From the NCBI RefSeq assembly GCF_000378985.1, contig NZ_KB905370.1, positions 5,640,799 through 5,704,798 of the forward strand: a stretch of DNA of 64,000 nucleotides, in the 5' to 3' direction. The stretch is from Ensifer sp. BR816 (GTDB taxonomy: Bacteria > Pseudomonadota > Alphaproteobacteria > Rhizobiales > Rhizobiaceae). Under the pieces are notes generated by a model. It was given only the letters and a program-made list of their open reading frames with translations, was not told the DNA's origin and made no database searches. Shown here one piece after another: positions 45,003 through 57,465 of the stretch (position 1 is its first letter; each line of letters opens with the position of its first letter). Both the position numbers and the translations under genes were made by a program.

Positions 45003-46169
45003 ATGCCGGAACAGCGCATATATATGGACTGGAATGCAACGGCGCCGCTTCTGCCCGAAGCGCGCGACGCCTTCCTGTCTGCGCTCGATGCGATCGGCAA
45101 CCCCTCGTCGGTCCACGGCGAAGGACGGGCGGTGCGCGGCCTGATCGAAAATGCGCGCCGTGAGGTCGCGGCGCTTTGCGGCGCCCAGGCCGCCTCGGTG
45201 ATATTCACCAGCGGTGCCACCGAAGCGGCCAACATGGTGCTGACGCCGGATTTCCGCATGGGGCGCACGCCGCTGAAGCTCGGCAAGCTCTATGTGTCCG
45301 CGATCGAGCATCCGGCGGTGCGCGAAGGCGGCCGTTTCGTGCGAGAGGATGTTTGCGAAGTTCCCGTGACGAGCGGCGGGGTCGTTGACTGCATTGCGCT
45401 CGACGGCTTGCTTTCGACGCATGATCGCCAGTCCGGCCCGCCGATGGTTGCCGTGATGCTTGCCAACAACGAGACGGGTATCGTCCAGCCGATCGCCGAG
45501 GTTGCCGCGATCGTGCGCGCCCATGGCGGGCTCCTGGTCGTCGATGCCGTGCAGGCGGCGGGCCGGCTGCCGCTGTCGATCGAGAGCCTGGGCGCCGATT
45601 TCCTCATTCTCTCGTCGCACAAGATCGGCGGGCCGAAAGGGGCGGGCGCACTCGTCGCCCGCGGCGAGGTGATGATGCCCGCGCCGTTGATCCGCGGCGG
45701 CGGCCAGGAAAAGGGCCATCGCTCCGGCACCGAGAACGCGCCGGCGCTGTTGGGCTTCGGCGCAGCCGCCCGGGCGGCTGCCGATAACCTCGATGCGCGC
45801 ACAGCCGCGATTGCCATACTGCGTGATCGGCTCGAGGCTGAGATGCTGGAAAGTGCACCGGATGTGGTGATCCATGGTCGCAGCGCGCCGCGGATCGCCA
45901 ACACGTCATTCTTCACCCTTCCTGGCCTGAAGGCGGAGACCGGCCAGATCGCGTTCGATCTTGAAGGTGTGGCCCTCTCGGCAGGTGCAGCGTGCTCTTC
46001 CGGCAAGGTCGGACAGAGTCATGTGCTGACGGCGATGGGTTATGATCCGCGGCAGGGCGCCTTGCGTCTTTCGATCGGCGCATCGACGACGCAAGCGGAG
46101 ATCGACCGCTGCGCGGCGGTGTTCGCGAAAGTGGCGGGGCGGCGCCGCTCTGCGGGGCAGGCGGCGTGA
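45003..46169 (+). CDS. Cysteine desulfurase (IscS/NifS type), suf operon
   Basis: A 388-residue PLP-dependent desulfurase, group I type. The start motif MDWNATAPLLPEARDAF is followed by the PLP-binding Lys in SSHKIGGPKG (about 206) and the persulfide-carrying Cys in GAACSSGKVGQ (about 324). It provides sulfur for iron-sulfur clusters, leading the suf cluster, where a second desulfurase (sufS) also lies. The ATG at 45003 was picked because the family begins MxxxRxYxDWNAT; an upstream ATG at 44949 is possible. In related Agrobacterium the order sufS2-B-C-D-S1-X-A is known, and this gene corresponds to sufS2. Confidence 0.93.
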   Translation: MPEQRIYMDWNATAPLLPEARDAFLSALDAIGNPSSVHGEGRAVRGLIENARREVAALCGAQAASVIFTSGATEAANMVLTPDFRMGRTPLKLGKLYVSAIEHPAVREGGRFVREDVCEVPVTSGGVVDCIALDGLLSTHDRQSGPPMVAVMLANNETGIVQPIAEVAAIVRAHGGLLVVDAVQAAGRLPLSIESLGADFLILSSHKIGGPKGAGALVARGEVMMPAPLIRGGGQEKGHRSGTENAPALLGFGAAARAAADNLDARTAAIAILRDRLEAEMLESAPDVVIHGRSAPRIANTSFFTLPGLKAETGQIAFDLEGVALSAGAACSSGKVGQSHVLTAMGYDPRQGALRLSIGASTTQAEIDRCAAVFAKVAGRRRSAGQAA

Positions 46170-46323
46170 ATGCCGAAAGCCTTGAACGAAATTGCGGAAA
46201 AGCAATTTTCCGCTTGGCAAATGGGGTGAAAACCGCCTTTTAGCCATTACATAAGCGGTGTGCACATATTGCACCGCATTGACAAGCCGCCGGACCTTGG
46301 ATCCGGCGAGATTGGAGAGCGAC

Positions 46324-47793
<1,470 letters not shown>

Positions 47794-47870
47794 GGCCTGG
47801 GACTGCTTATTGAACCGGCGCGCTGGACCCGCGCGCGAAAACTATTCGTTTCCCAAGAGGACGATTTGAA

Positions 47871-48626
<756 letters not shown>

Positions 48627-48648
48627 CGCCTGTTGAAGGAGTGTTCGA

Positions 48649-49926
48649 ATGAATATGCAACAGGCGATCAAGATGACGGCAGCCGAAACGGCGCTCGTCG
48701 ATGCCTATACCGCCCAGATCGGCGATCTGCCGGGTGATGGGGCGGTGCTGTCGCTGCGCGACACGCTGGTTCACGAGCTGAAGACGGCGGGTCTCCCGAC
48801 ACGGCGCGTCGAGGCCTGGCACTATACGGACCTGAGGACCCTGCTGCGCGCGGTGCCCCCCGCCGATCCGTCCGCCTTTGCCGACCGTGTCGAGCCGATT
48901 GTCGCGGGTGCGACCGTGCTTTCGGTACGCAATGGCGAGGCCGATCTCAAGAGCCTTCCCGAGGGCATAACGGCGCGTTCTTACACGGAGAGCCTCCTTG
49001 ACGGTTCTGCTGTCGCCGGTCTTGCGGTCCTCGGCTTCGACGACGCCATCGGCCGCATCAATGGCGGTCTGGTCCGCGGCGGTCTGGAAATCGCCGTTGC
49101 GGAAGGCATCGAGCTTGAAGCGCCGCTCGAAATCCAGGTCGCGCAAAGCCACGGCCAGGCCCATACGCGTTTCCCGGTGTCTTTCGGTCCCGGTTCCAAG
49201 GCGACGGTGATCGAGCGGCATCTGTCGACCAACGGCGATGCGAGCCTCGTTTCCTCGGTGACCGATCTGACGCTTGCCGAAGGGGCAGACGTCATCTGGA
49301 TCATCCTGCAGCAGCAGGGCGCGGCCGACACCCATCTCGGCCAGATCCGTTTCGACCTCGGCAAGGACGCGAAGCTGCACGTCTTCGTCATCAATGCGGG
49401 CGGGAAGCTGGTGCGCCAGGAACTGCACGGCAGGGCGAGCGGCGAGGGATCCGACTTGACGCTGCGCGGCATCAACCTGCTCGGCGGCGAGAGCCACACG
49501 GACGTGACCTTCACGCTCAGCCACGACGTACCGCACACGACCTCGAGCGAGATCATCCGCAACGTCATCTTCGATCGGGCCAAGGGCGTGTTCCAGGGCA
49601 AGATCCTGGTCGCCAAGGACGCTCAGAAGACCGACGCGAAGATGTCGTGCAATACGTTGCTATTGTCGGACGACGCGGATTTCTCGGCAAAGCCGGAGCT
49701 CGAAATCTTCGCCGACGACGTTCAGTGCGGTCACGGTGCGACGGTCATCGATATCGATCATACGCAACTCTTCTACCTGCTCTCTCGCGGTATTCCAGAG
49801 AACAAGGCCCGTGCCATGCTCGTCAACGCCTTCGTTGCCGAGATCGTCGAGGAGTTGGAAGATGACGAGGCGCTGGTCGAGGCGCTCGAAGGCGTAATCT
49901 CGGCCTGGCTCGAAAAACACGCCTGA
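48649..49926 (+). CDS. sufD: Fe-S cluster assembly protein SufD
   Basis: A 425-residue paralogue of SufB and partner in the SufBC2D complex. The beta-helix core contains the C-terminal stretch CGHGATVIDIDHTQLFYLLSRGIPENKARAMLVNAF, with the His that helps hold the nascent cluster. The N-terminal 100 residues are helical and less conserved (RVEAWHYTDLRTLLRA). AAGGAGTG just before the ATG is a good ribosome site. It precedes sufS by 12 bases. Confidence 0.96.
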   Translation: MNMQQAIKMTAAETALVDAYTAQIGDLPGDGAVLSLRDTLVHELKTAGLPTRRVEAWHYTDLRTLLRAVPPADPSAFADRVEPIVAGATVLSVRNGEADLKSLPEGITARSYTESLLDGSAVAGLAVLGFDDAIGRINGGLVRGGLEIAVAEGIELEAPLEIQVAQSHGQAHTRFPVSFGPGSKATVIERHLSTNGDASLVSSVTDLTLAEGADVIWIILQQQGAADTHLGQIRFDLGKDAKLHVFVINAGGKLVRQELHGRASGEGSDLTLRGINLLGGESHTDVTFTLSHDVPHTTSSEIIRNVIFDRAKGVFQGKILVAKDAQKTDAKMSCNTLLLSDDADFSAKPELEIFADDVQCGHGATVIDIDHTQLFYLLSRGIPENKARAMLVNAFVAEIVEELEDDEALVEALEGVISAWLEKHA

Positions 49927-49938
49927 TTGGACAGGACC

Positions 49939-51180
49939 ATGGAACACACTCTGCCGGTGCCGGCCTATGACGTCGAGGCCGTAAGAAGGGATTTCCCAAT
50001 CCTTTCGCGGACGGTTTATGGCAAGCCGCTTGTTTATCTCGACAACGGTGCCTCGGCGCAGAAGCCGCAACTCGTCATTGACGCTGTCGCCCATGCCTAT
50101 GCCAATGAATATGCCAACGTCCATCGCGGCCTGCATTTCCTCTCGAATGCCGCGACGGATGCCTATGAGGGCGCGCGCGAGAAGGTGCGCCGCTTCCTCA
50201 ACGCACCCTCCGTCGACAACATCGTTTTCACCAAGTCCTCGACGGAGGCGATCAACACGGTCGCCTATGGCTACGGCATGCCGCATCTCGGCCAGGGCGA
50301 CGAGATCGTCATCTCGATCATGGAGCACCACTCCAACATCGTGCCATGGCACTTCATCCGTGAACGCCAGGGGGCCAAGCTCGTCTGGGCGCCGGTCGAT
50401 GATGATGGCGCATTCCATATCGAGCATTTCGTCAAATGCTTGACGGAGCGGACGAAGCTCATCGCCATCACGCATATGTCGAATGCGCTGGGCACGGTCG
50501 TTCCCGTCAAGGAAATCTGCCGCATCGCCCGCGAGCGCGGCATTCCAGTGCTTGTCGATGGCAGCCAGGGCGCGGTGCACATGCCGGTCGACGTCCAGGA
50601 CATCGACTGCGACTGGTACGTGATGACCGGCCACAAGCTCTACGGGCCGTCCGGCGTCGGCGTGCTTTACGGCAAGACCGATCGGCTCAAGGCGATGCGG
50701 CCCTTCATGGGCGGCGGCGAGATGATCGAGGAAGTGACGGAGGACCGCGTCACCTATAACGATCCGCCGCACCGGTTCGAGGCCGGCACGCCGCCGATCG
50801 TCCAGGCGATCGGGCTCGGCTATGCGCTGGACTACATGGAAAAGATCGGCCGCGAGGCAATCAGGGCGCATGAGGCGGACCTGACCGCCTATGCCCGGGA
50901 GCGCCTGTCCTCCGTCAATTCACTCCGCGTCTTCGGCGATGCGCCCGGCAAGGGCAGCATCTTCGCCTTCGAGATCGCCGGAATCCATGCCCATGACGTC
51001 TCGATGGTGATCGACCGGGCAGGCATCGCCGTCCGGGCGGGCACCCATTGTGCGCAGCCGCTCTTGAAACGTTTCGGCGTTACCTCCACATGCCGTGCGT
51101 CCTTCGGCCTCTACAATACGCGGGCCGAGGTCGACGCTCTGGCGGAAGCGCTGGAACATGCGCGCAAATTCTTTGCCTAA
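49939..51180 (+). CDS. sufS: Cysteine desulfurase SufS
   Basis: A 413-residue group II desulfurase. PLP Lys lies in TGHKLYGPSGVG (about 233) and the active Cys in GTHCAQPLLKRFGV (about 368). It extracts sulfur from cysteine and hands it to the Suf scaffold through SufE- or SufU-type partners. The ATG at 49939 was chosen with AGGAC ahead of it; a TTG at 49927 would add four residues. It is the second desulfurase of this cluster, different in type from the first. Confidence 0.96.
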   Translation: MEHTLPVPAYDVEAVRRDFPILSRTVYGKPLVYLDNGASAQKPQLVIDAVAHAYANEYANVHRGLHFLSNAATDAYEGAREKVRRFLNAPSVDNIVFTKSSTEAINTVAYGYGMPHLGQGDEIVISIMEHHSNIVPWHFIRERQGAKLVWAPVDDDGAFHIEHFVKCLTERTKLIAITHMSNALGTVVPVKEICRIARERGIPVLVDGSQGAVHMPVDVQDIDCDWYVMTGHKLYGPSGVGVLYGKTDRLKAMRPFMGGGEMIEEVTEDRVTYNDPPHRFEAGTPPIVQAIGLGYALDYMEKIGREAIRAHEADLTAYARERLSSVNSLRVFGDAPGKGSIFAFEIAGIHAHDVSMVIDRAGIAVRAGTHCAQPLLKRFGVTSTCRASFGLYNTRAEVDALAEALEHARKFFA

Positions 51181-51190
51181 GGAGGCAGAC

Positions 51191-51571
51191 ATGAGTCTCG
51201 GGGAAGCGCAAGAAAAGGTCGATGTCCGCGAAGGCATCGTGCACTCGGCCATTCCAGCCGAGGAACTGGCCCGCCTCAGCGACGACATCATCGCGGCGCT
51301 CAAGACCGTCTATGACCCGGAGATCCCCGCCGACATTTTCGAACTCGGTCTCATTTACAAGATCGACATCGAGGACGACCGGATGGTGAAGATCGATATG
51401 ACGCTAACGGCCCCCGGTTGCCCCGTTGCCGGCGAGATGCCGGGCTGGGTGGAAAACGCCGTCGGCGCCGTAGAGGGTGTTTCCGGCGTCGAGGTGACCA
51501 TGACCTTCGATCCGCCGTGGACGCCGGACCGCATGTCGGAAGAAGCGCAGGTGGCGCTCGGCTGGTATTAG
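51191..51571 (+). CDS. sufT: SUF system protein SufT (DUF59/MIP18)
   Basis: A 126-residue DUF59 protein. The motif VYDPEIPADIFELGLIYKI and the Cys-containing MTLTAPGCPVAGEMP (conserved in MIP18/SufT) are present. These act late in iron-sulfur delivery; Agrobacterium calls the equivalent gene sufX. The ATG at 51191, with GGAGGC just ahead, is 10 bases after sufS. Its TAG stop forms the first base of a palindromic repeat, so the mRNA folds right after the gene. Confidence 0.94.
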   Translation: MSLGEAQEKVDVREGIVHSAIPAEELARLSDDIIAALKTVYDPEIPADIFELGLIYKIDIEDDRMVKIDMTLTAPGCPVAGEMPGWVENAVGAVEGVSGVEVTMTFDPPWTPDRMSEEAQVALGWY

Positions 51572-51618
51572 AGCGGGATGAGGAAAAGTGTTCGCGGTTT
51601 TCCACCTGCATCCCGCTC
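51571..51618. repeat. Palindromic intergenic element between sufT and sufA
   Basis: GAGCGGGATG at 51571-51580 pairs with CATCCCGCTC at 51609-51618, and inner GAAAA pairs with TTTTC, giving a long hairpin of about 48 bases. It resembles the GAGCGGGATG...CATCCCGCTC palindromes that are scattered between genes in rhizobia. Its first base is the last base of the sufT stop codon. It may lower expression of sufA relative to the upstream genes or protect the upstream mRNA. Confidence 0.72.
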
Positions 51619-51726
51619 CATGATTCACGCCCGAACCCCCATATTGATCCGTTAACATACGGGCACTACATTTGATTCTGGAAAGCACCGGGCCTTTAAC
51701 CCGGTGATATGAAGGAGATGGAGCCT

Positions 51727-52119
51727 ATGGGCTTTGCCGTAATGAGCCTGACCGATGCCGCCGCCGGCCGCGTCCGGTCGATCGTCGAGAATGCCGGCGG
51801 CGACGCCAAGGGCATCCGCCTGAGCATCAAGAAAGGCGGCTGCGCCGGCATGGAATATGCCGTCGACCTCGTCACCGAGGCGAATGCCAGGGATGATCTC
51901 ATCGAATATCAAGGTGCTAAGGTCTGGGTCGCGCCCGAGGCGGTGCTCTATCTGCTCGGCACGCAAATGGATTTTGAGGTGACCGCCCTGCGCTCCGGCT
52001 TCACTTTCAGGAACCCAAACCAGACATCCGCCTGCGGCTGCGGCGAATCGGTCGAGCTGAAGCCCGCCGACCTGGCGGCGCTCGCCGCAGAGGGCAATCC
52101 AGTGGTGCGCGCGAACTGA
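51727..52119 (+). CDS. sufA: A-type Fe-S carrier (SufA/ErpA-like)
   Basis: A 130-residue A-type carrier. The three Cys ligands are in the GGCAGMEY loop and the C-terminal SACGCGES. It accepts clusters from SufBCD and passes them to targets. The ATG at 51727 was chosen over one at 51709 because AAGGAGATGGAG serves as its ribosome site. It is separated from sufT by 155 bases with a palindromic repeat, and ends before a strong terminator, so it closes the suf unit. Confidence 0.93.
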   Translation: MGFAVMSLTDAAAGRVRSIVENAGGDAKGIRLSIKKGGCAGMEYAVDLVTEANARDDLIEYQGAKVWVAPEAVLYLLGTQMDFEVTALRSGFTFRNPNQTSACGCGESVELKPADLAALAAEGNPVVRAN

Positions 52120-52143
52120 CTGCGCACGCCCTCCAAACAACAA

Positions 52144-52176
52144 CAAAGGCCCGGTTTTCGCCGGGCCTTTGTTTTT
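52144..52176 (+). terminator. Terminator of the suf operon
   Basis: CAAAGGCCCGG pairs with CCGGGCCTTTG across a TTTTCG loop and is followed by TTTTT (52172-52176). It lies 25 bases past the sufA stop. The minus side is also T-rich, so it may back up the end of gcvP, which converges on it. Confidence 0.93.
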
Positions 52177-52189
52177 GAACAGTTTGTGT

Positions 52190-52210
52190 GGGCGTGCCCA
52201 AGGCACGCCC
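52190..52210 (-). terminator. Hairpin just after gcvP
   Basis: GGGCGTGCC-CAA-GGCACGCCC forms a perfect 9-base stem with a three-base loop, 7 bases beyond the gcvP stop on the minus strand. No T-tract follows directly, so it may work together with the terminator at 52144-52176 or protect the transcript end. Confidence 0.5.
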
Positions 52211-52217
52211 CACTGCT

Positions 52218-55082
52218 TCACTCCGCCGCTTCCGCGTAGGCCTCGAGCGGCGGGCAGGTGCAGATGAGGTTGCGGTCGCCATAGACATTGTCGACGCGGT
52301 TGACCGGCGACCAGTACTTGTCGACGCGGAAGGCGCCGGGCGGGAAGCAGGCCTGTTCGCGCGAATAGGGCCGATCCCAGTCGCCGACGAGGTCTTCGAC
52401 CGTGTGCGGCGCGTTCTTCAGCGGGTTGTTGACCTTGTCCATCCGCCCTTCCTCGATGGCGCGGGCCTCCTCGCGGATCGCCAGCATCGCATCGCAGAAG
52501 CGGTCGAGTTCGGCCTTGGTTTCCGATTCGGTCGGCTCGATCATCAAGGTGCCGGCCACCGGCCAGCTCATGGTCGGCGCGTGGAAGCCGCAGTCGATCA
52601 GCCGCTTGGCGATGTCGTCGACCGTCACGCCGGCGCTTTCGGCGAGCGGCCGCGTGTCGACGATGCACTCATGCGCGACCCGTCCCTTGGCGGACTTGTA
52701 GAGCACGTCATAGGCGCCCTTCAGCCGCGCGGCGACATAGTTGGCGTTGAGGATCGCTACCTTGGTCGCCTGGGTCAGGCCTTCGCCCCCCATCATCAGG
52801 CAATAGCTCCAGGAGATTGGCAGGATCGACGCGGAGCCGAAGGGAGCCGCTGAGACCGCGCCGTCATTCCTGCCCGTTTCCGGGTGGCCGGGAAGGAACG
52901 GCGCGAGATGCGCCTTGACGCCGATCGGCCCCATGCCCGGGCCGCCGCCGCCATGCGGGATGCAGAAGGTCTTGTGCAGGTTCAGGTGGCTGACGTCCGA
53001 GCCGATGTCGCCGGGGCGCGAGAGGCCGACCATGGCGTTCATGTTGGCGCCGTCCAGATAGACCTGGCCGCCGTGCTTGTGCACGATCTCGCAGACCTCG
53101 CGGACGTTCTCCTCGAACACGCCGTGCGTCGAGGGGTAGGTGATCATGCAGCAGGAAAGCGTGTCCGCGTATTGCTCGGCCTTGGCGCGGAAATCGTCCA
53201 TGTCGATCTCGCCGATGTCGCTCACCTTGACGACGACCACCTTCATGCCGGCCATGTGCGCCGAGGCGGGGTTGGTGCCGTGCGCCGATGTCGGGATCAG
53301 GCAGACGTCGCGATGTTCATTGCCGTTGGCGATGTGATAGGCGCGGATTACCAGAAGCCCGGCATATTCGCCCTGCGCACCCGAGTTCGGCTGCATCGAG
53401 ATCGCGTCATAGCCGGTGATGGCACAGAGCTTGTCCGATAGATCCTCGATCAGGTGCTGATAGCCGCGCGCTTGGTCGGCCGGCACGAACGGATGGATCT
53501 CAGAAAATTCCGGCCAGGTAATCGGCAGCATCTCCGCGGTCGCGTTGAGCTTCATCGTGCAGGAACCGAGCGGGATCATCGCCCGGTCGAGCGCCAGGTC
53601 GCGGTCGGCGAGCCGGCGGATGTAGCGCGTCATCTCGCTTTCGGCGCGGTTCATGTGGAAGATCGGATGGGCGAGATAGTCGCTGGTGCGCAGCAGCGCC
53701 TCCGGCAGCCGGTAGTCCGGTTCGAACTCCTCCACCTTGAAGTCGCCGCCGAAGGCCCGCCAGACGGCCTCGAGCGTGACCGGCCGGGAGCGCTCGTCGA
53801 GACTGATGCCGATCTTCGTCGAACCGATCTTGCGAAGGTTCACTTCCTCGGCGACCGCCGTCTTCAGGATGATCCCCTGCAGCTTGCCGACGTCGACAGT
53901 GATCGTGTCGAAGAACACATCCGGCTCGACGGTATAGCCAAGCTTTTCAAGCCCCATCGCCAGACGCACCGTCTTCTGGTGGACGCTCTGGGCGATCGCC
54001 TTGATGCCTTTCGGGCCGTGGAAGACGGCATACATCGAAGCCATCACCGCGAGCAGCACCTGTGCGGTGCAGATGTTCGAGGTGGCCTTCTCGCGGCGAA
54101 TGTGCTGCTCGCGCGTCTGCAGCGAGAGCCGGTAGGCTCGGTTGCCGCGCGCATCGACCGAGACGCCGACCAGACGGCCAGGCATCGAGCGCTTATGCGC
54201 ATCCTTGACGGCCATATAGGCGGCGTGCGGGCCGCCATAGCCGACGGGGACCCCGAAACGCTGCGTCGAGCCGATGGCGATGTCGGCGCCCATTTCTCCC
54301 GGTGATTTCAGGAGAGCAAGGGCCAGCGGATCTGCGGCAACGGCCGCGATCGCGCCCTGTTCGTGCAGCCTCGCGATCAGCTCGGAGAAATCGCGGACAT
54401 GGCCGTAGGTGCCGGGGTACTGGAAGATCGCACCGAACACGCCGGTGGCATCGAGATCGGAGAAGGGGTCGCCGATGACCAGCTGCCAGCCCAGCGGCTC
54501 GGCGCGGGTCTGCAAGAGGGCGATGGTCTGTGGATGGCAATTCTCGTCGATGAAGAAGGTTTTCGCCTTGGACTTGGCGACGCGCTCGGCCATCGCCATC
54601 GCTTCCGCCGCGGCCGTAGCCTCGTCGAGCAGCGAGGCATTTGCGACATCGAGGCCGGTCAGATCGCAGACCATCGTCTGGTAGTTCAGCAGCGCCTCAA
54701 GCCGGCCTTGGCTGATTTCCGGCTGGTAGGGCGTATACGCCGTGTACCAGGCAGGGTTTTCTAGGATGTTGCGCTGGATCACCGGCGGCGTGATCGTGCC
54801 GTAATAGCCCTGGCCGATCAGCGAAACGAGCTTCTCGTTGCGATTGGCCGTCTCGCGCAGCTTGTCGAGAGCCTCCCGTTCGGTCATCGGTGCGCCCCAG
54901 GCAAGAGGGGTCTTCTGCCGGATGGAAGGCGGAACGGTGTCGTCGATGAGCGCATCGAGGCTCGCATAGCCGACGGTCTGCAACATCTCTTCCATTTCGG
55001 CCGGCGAGGGGCCGATATGGCGTCGATTGGCGAAATCGTAGGGTTTGTAGTCGGTAAAGGTGAAGTCCTTGGGCATGCTCAT
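52218..55082 (-). CDS. gcvP: Glycine dehydrogenase (decarboxylating), P protein
   Basis: A 954-residue single-chain P protein. The PLP-binding Lys is in [18 protein letters not shown] (about residue 707), and the N-terminal half has the matching domain [15 protein letters not shown]. It decarboxylates glycine and passes the aminomethyl group to the lipoyl H protein. It is the third gene of gcvTHP; its start overlaps the gcvH stop by one base (TGATG). Full length and intact. Confidence 0.98.
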   Translation of the reverse strand: MSMPKDFTFTDYKPYDFANRRHIGPSPAEMEEMLQTVGYASLDALIDDTVPPSIRQKTPLAWGAPMTEREALDKLRETANRNEKLVSLIGQGYYGTITPPVIQRNILENPAWYTAYTPYQPEISQGRLEALLNYQTMVCDLTGLDVANASLLDEATAAAEAMAMAERVAKSKAKTFFIDENCHPQTIALLQTRAEPLGWQLVIGDPFSDLDATGVFGAIFQYPGTYGHVRDFSELIARLHEQGAIAAVAADPLALALLKSPGEMGADIAIGSTQRFGVPVGYGGPHAAYMAVKDAHKRSMPGRLVGVSVDARGNRAYRLSLQTREQHIRREKATSNICTAQVLLAVMASMYAVFHGPKGIKAIAQSVHQKTVRLAMGLEKLGYTVEPDVFFDTITVDVGKLQGIILKTAVAEEVNLRKIGSTKIGISLDERSRPVTLEAVWRAFGGDFKVEEFEPDYRLPEALLRTSDYLAHPIFHMNRAESEMTRYIRRLADRDLALDRAMIPLGSCTMKLNATAEMLPITWPEFSEIHPFVPADQARGYQHLIEDLSDKLCAITGYDAISMQPNSGAQGEYAGLLVIRAYHIANGNEHRDVCLIPTSAHGTNPASAHMAGMKVVVVKVSDIGEIDMDDFRAKAEQYADTLSCCMITYPSTHGVFEENVREVCEIVHKHGGQVYLDGANMNAMVGLSRPGDIGSDVSHLNLHKTFCIPHGGGGPGMGPIGVKAHLAPFLPGHPETGRNDGAVSAAPFGSASILPISWSYCLMMGGEGLTQATKVAILNANYVAARLKGAYDVLYKSAKGRVAHECIVDTRPLAESAGVTVDDIAKRLIDCGFHAPTMSWPVAGTLMIEPTESETKAELDRFCDAMLAIREEARAIEEGRMDKVNNPLKNAPHTVEDLVGDWDRPYSREQACFPPGAFRVDKYWSPVNRVDNVYGDRNLICTCPPLEAYAEAAE

Positions 55083-55444
55083 CAGCCGACGAGCTCCTTG
55101 TAGGCTGCTTCGTCAAGAAGGTTGTCGGCGGAGCGCGGATCGGCAAGCTTCAACTTGAAGAACCAGGCAGCGCCCTGCGGATCGCTGTTGACGAGCGCCG
55201 GGTCGTCGACGATCGCCTGATTGACCTCGATGATTTCGCCGTCGAGCGGACAATAGACGTCGGAGGCTGCCTTCACCGATTCGACGGTCGCAGCCGAATC
55301 GCCCTTGGCGAAGGTCGCCCCGGCTTCCGGCAGTTCCACGAAGACGAGATCGCCAAGCTGGCCGGCTGCGTGTTCGGTGATGCCGACCGTCGCGACGCCG
55401 TCCTCGACCTTCAGCCACTCGTGTTCCTCGGTAAATTTCAGCAT
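55082..55444 (-). CDS. gcvH: Glycine cleavage system H protein
   Basis: A 120-residue H protein. The lipoylated Lys is in [14 protein letters not shown] (about residue 61), within the hammerhead fold typical of the family ([20 protein letters not shown] at the start). It shuttles the aminomethyl group between P, T and L proteins. The ATG at 55444 fits the family start MLKFTxEHEW; the preceding long reading is the gcvT gene in another frame. It follows gcvT by 16 bases and couples to gcvP. Confidence 0.98.
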   Translation of the reverse strand: MLKFTEEHEWLKVEDGVATVGITEHAAGQLGDLVFVELPEAGATFAKGDSAATVESVKAASDVYCPLDGEIIEVNQAIVDDPALVNSDPQGAAWFFKLKLADPRSADNLLDEAAYKELVG

Positions 55445-55460
55445 ACGCGTTTTCTCCTGA

Positions 55461-56600
55461 TCAGCGTTTGTAGGTTTGTTTGACGAAGGGCAGGGCGGAA
55501 ACCGTGACAGGCAGGTACTTGCCCCGCACCTCCGCAAAAAGTGGTGTGCCGTTCTCGGCACGAGCGGCATCGACGTAACCCATCGCGACCGGACAATCGA
55601 CGCTCGGCCCGAAGCCGCCGGAGGTGACGGAGCCGACAGGCAGCGTGCCGCCTGCATCCGCGAAAAGCGCGGCGCCGCCGCGAACCGGCGCACGCCCTTC
55701 CGGCCTCAGGCCGACGCGGCGCCGGCTGGTCCCGCGAGCAAGTTCTGCAAGGATGCGGTCGGCACCGGGAAAGCCGCCCGCCCGATCGCCGCCGGCGCGG
55801 CGGCTCTTCTGGATTGCCCATTCGAGCGCCGCCTCGATCGGTGTCGTGCCGGTGTCGATGTCGTTGCCGTAAAGGCAAAGACCGGCCTCGAGGCGAAGAG
55901 AATCACGCGCGCCGAGGCCGATGGCCAGCGCGTCCGGATGCTCGAGCAGGCGCTGCGTCACATCCACCGCCGAAGCGGCGGGAATGGAAATTTCGAAGCC
56001 GTCCTCGCCCGTGTAGCCGGAGCGGGAAATGATGCAGGTGACGTCGTGCAGATCCGCCTCCGCCACGTCCATGAAGCGCATGGAGGCGACATCCGCCCAT
56101 AGCTCGCAGAGCACGGCTTCCGCACGAGGGCCCTGAAGCGCGACGAGGGCGCGGTCGTCCAGGAGCGTCACGTTGCAGCTACCGCCGAGCCCATCTTTCA
56201 GATGCGCGACATCGGCCTCCTTGCAGGCGGCGTTGACGACGAGAAAAAGATGGTCGCCGCGATTGGCAATCATCAGGTCGTCGAGAATCCCGCCTTCGGC
56301 ATTGGTGAAGAGCGCATAGCGCTGGCGGCCTTCCGGAAGGCCCAGCACATCGACCGGCACCAGTCTTTCGAGCGCCAGGGCCGCATCGGCGATCCGGCCG
56401 GACTTCGGGCGGATGATGACCTGGCCCATGTGCGACACATCGAAAAGGCCTGCGGCGGCACGGGTGTGCAGGTGTTCCTTGAGCACGCCCTCGGGATATT
56501 GCACCGGCATCTCATAGCCGGCGAAAGGCACCATGCGCGCACCGAGCGACAGGTGCAGGGCATGCAGCGGGGTATGATTCAAGTGGGAGATAGTTTCCAA
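55461..56600 (-). CDS. gcvT: Aminomethyltransferase (glycine cleavage T protein)
   Basis: A 379-residue T protein. It has [30 protein letters not shown] at the N-terminus, FDVSHMGQV, and the folate-contact segment with [18 protein letters not shown]. It passes the one-carbon unit to tetrahydrofolate. The start is a TTG at 56598-56600, chosen because GGAGG lies six bases ahead (56607-56611); the next possible ATG, at 56624, has no such site and would add 8 residues. The gene is first in gcvTHP and sits under a glycine riboswitch. Confidence 0.95.
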   Translation of the reverse strand: METISHLNHTPLHALHLSLGARMVPFAGYEMPVQYPEGVLKEHLHTRAAAGLFDVSHMGQVIIRPKSGRIADAALALERLVPVDVLGLPEGRQRYALFTNAEGGILDDLMIANRGDHLFLVVNAACKEADVAHLKDGLGGSCNVTLLDDRALVALQGPRAEAVLCELWADVASMRFMDVAEADLHDVTCIISRSGYTGEDGFEISIPAASAVDVTQRLLEHPDALAIGLGARDSLRLEAGLCLYGNDIDTGTTPIEAALEWAIQKSRRAGGDRAGGFPGADRILAELARGTSRRRVGLRPEGRAPVRGGAALFADAGGTLPVGSVTSGGFGPSVDCPVAMGYVDAARAENGTPLFAEVRGKYLPVTVSALPFVKQTYKR

Positions 56601-56664
56601 ATCCGGCCTCCAGGTCTGGCACATGATGCGCCGGCTCACACTACCGGCGTCAACCGCCGACAAA

Positions 56665-56825
56665 TTCGAGCCCCCTCTGTCCGTTTGCCTGAGATTGTTA
56701 TCCCTTCGGCGAGCGTAACCGCTTCTCTCCAGAGTCCTACCGGTACCTTGCTGGTCCTTTGGCCTGAGAGTTTCCGGGGCGGTTGCTCCTTCGGCACCGG
56801 ATTGAACCGGTTTCTCCCAACGAGG
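56665..56825 (-). ncRNA. Tandem glycine riboswitch ahead of gcvT
   Basis: Two consecutive aptamers are seen on the minus strand. Aptamer 1 spans about 56825-56751 and contains GGGAGAAACCGG, CCGAAGGAGCAACCGCCCC and CTCTCAGGCCAAAGGACC. Aptamer 2 spans about 56736-56671 and contains CTCTGGAGAGAAGCGG, CCGAAGGGATAACAATCTCAGGCAAACGGACAGAGG. The shared motifs are those of the glycine riboswitch. The RNA lies about 70 bases before the gcvT start and should switch gcvTHP on when glycine is high. Confidence 0.96.
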
Positions 56826-56990
56826 TCGTCTCCAGATAACGGCGAAGGCGGGATTTTGGCAAGGGCGAATGTCGCGATGGAACATATTTTTGTCGCCATG
56901 GCTTCATCGTCGCTCACTGCGACCTGCGGCAAAACGGCCTTTGCATTTGCCGCAGGTTGCGCGTAACCAAGAGACGACGAAGAGGCGACG

Positions 56991-57374
56991 ATGATCGGGC
57001 GAAGGGACAGATGGCGAATTGCGGTGCGGCTGCTTGCCGCCTTCGCGCTCGTTCTCCTGTCTTTCGCCCACAAGCCAGTCATCGGAGCGGACGCGGCGCT
57101 CGCAGCCGAATATCGTCTGCCCGACGGCTCCTTCGCGGAGATCTGCTTCGGTACCGAGGGTGTCGACCACGGGGACGGCAAATCGCCGGCGATCGCTCCG
57201 ATCTGCGAGGCGTGCCGGCTTTCAGCATCGGTGCTGGTGCCCGAGCCACCGCAGGCAAGCGTGCCGGCAGACAGAGGCGACTGGCTCGCCGAGTCGCCTG
57301 TCACCGAAATTCAGGTCGCGCTGACGCCCTTACGGCTGTTACCGCCCCCGCGTGGGCCGCCAATCCTGTCGTAA
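56991..57374 (+). CDS. Small exported Cys protein, DUF2946-like
   Basis: A 127-residue protein with an N-terminal basic-hydrophobic segment (RIAVRLLAAFALVLLSFAHKP) and two cysteine pairs in the rest, including ICEACRLSASVLVPEPP. This resembles the DUF2946 family, often found with copper genes. It is followed by the DUF1775-PCuAC fusion gene 91 bases later, so a role in copper handling in the periplasm or inner membrane is likely but inferred. GAGGCGACG precedes the ATG. Confidence 0.7.
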   Translation: MIGRRDRWRIAVRLLAAFALVLLSFAHKPVIGADAALAAEYRLPDGSFAEICFGTEGVDHGDGKSPAIAPICEACRLSASVLVPEPPQASVPADRGDWLAESPVTEIQVALTPLRLLPPPRGPPILS

Positions 57375-57465
57375 CGCTCTCCCAGGAATTCGAAGTTCAT
57401 CACGCCGCTCAGCGGCATTGACCACGAGGCCCGTAAACCGGGGTACGTGGTTCGGAGATCACGAC

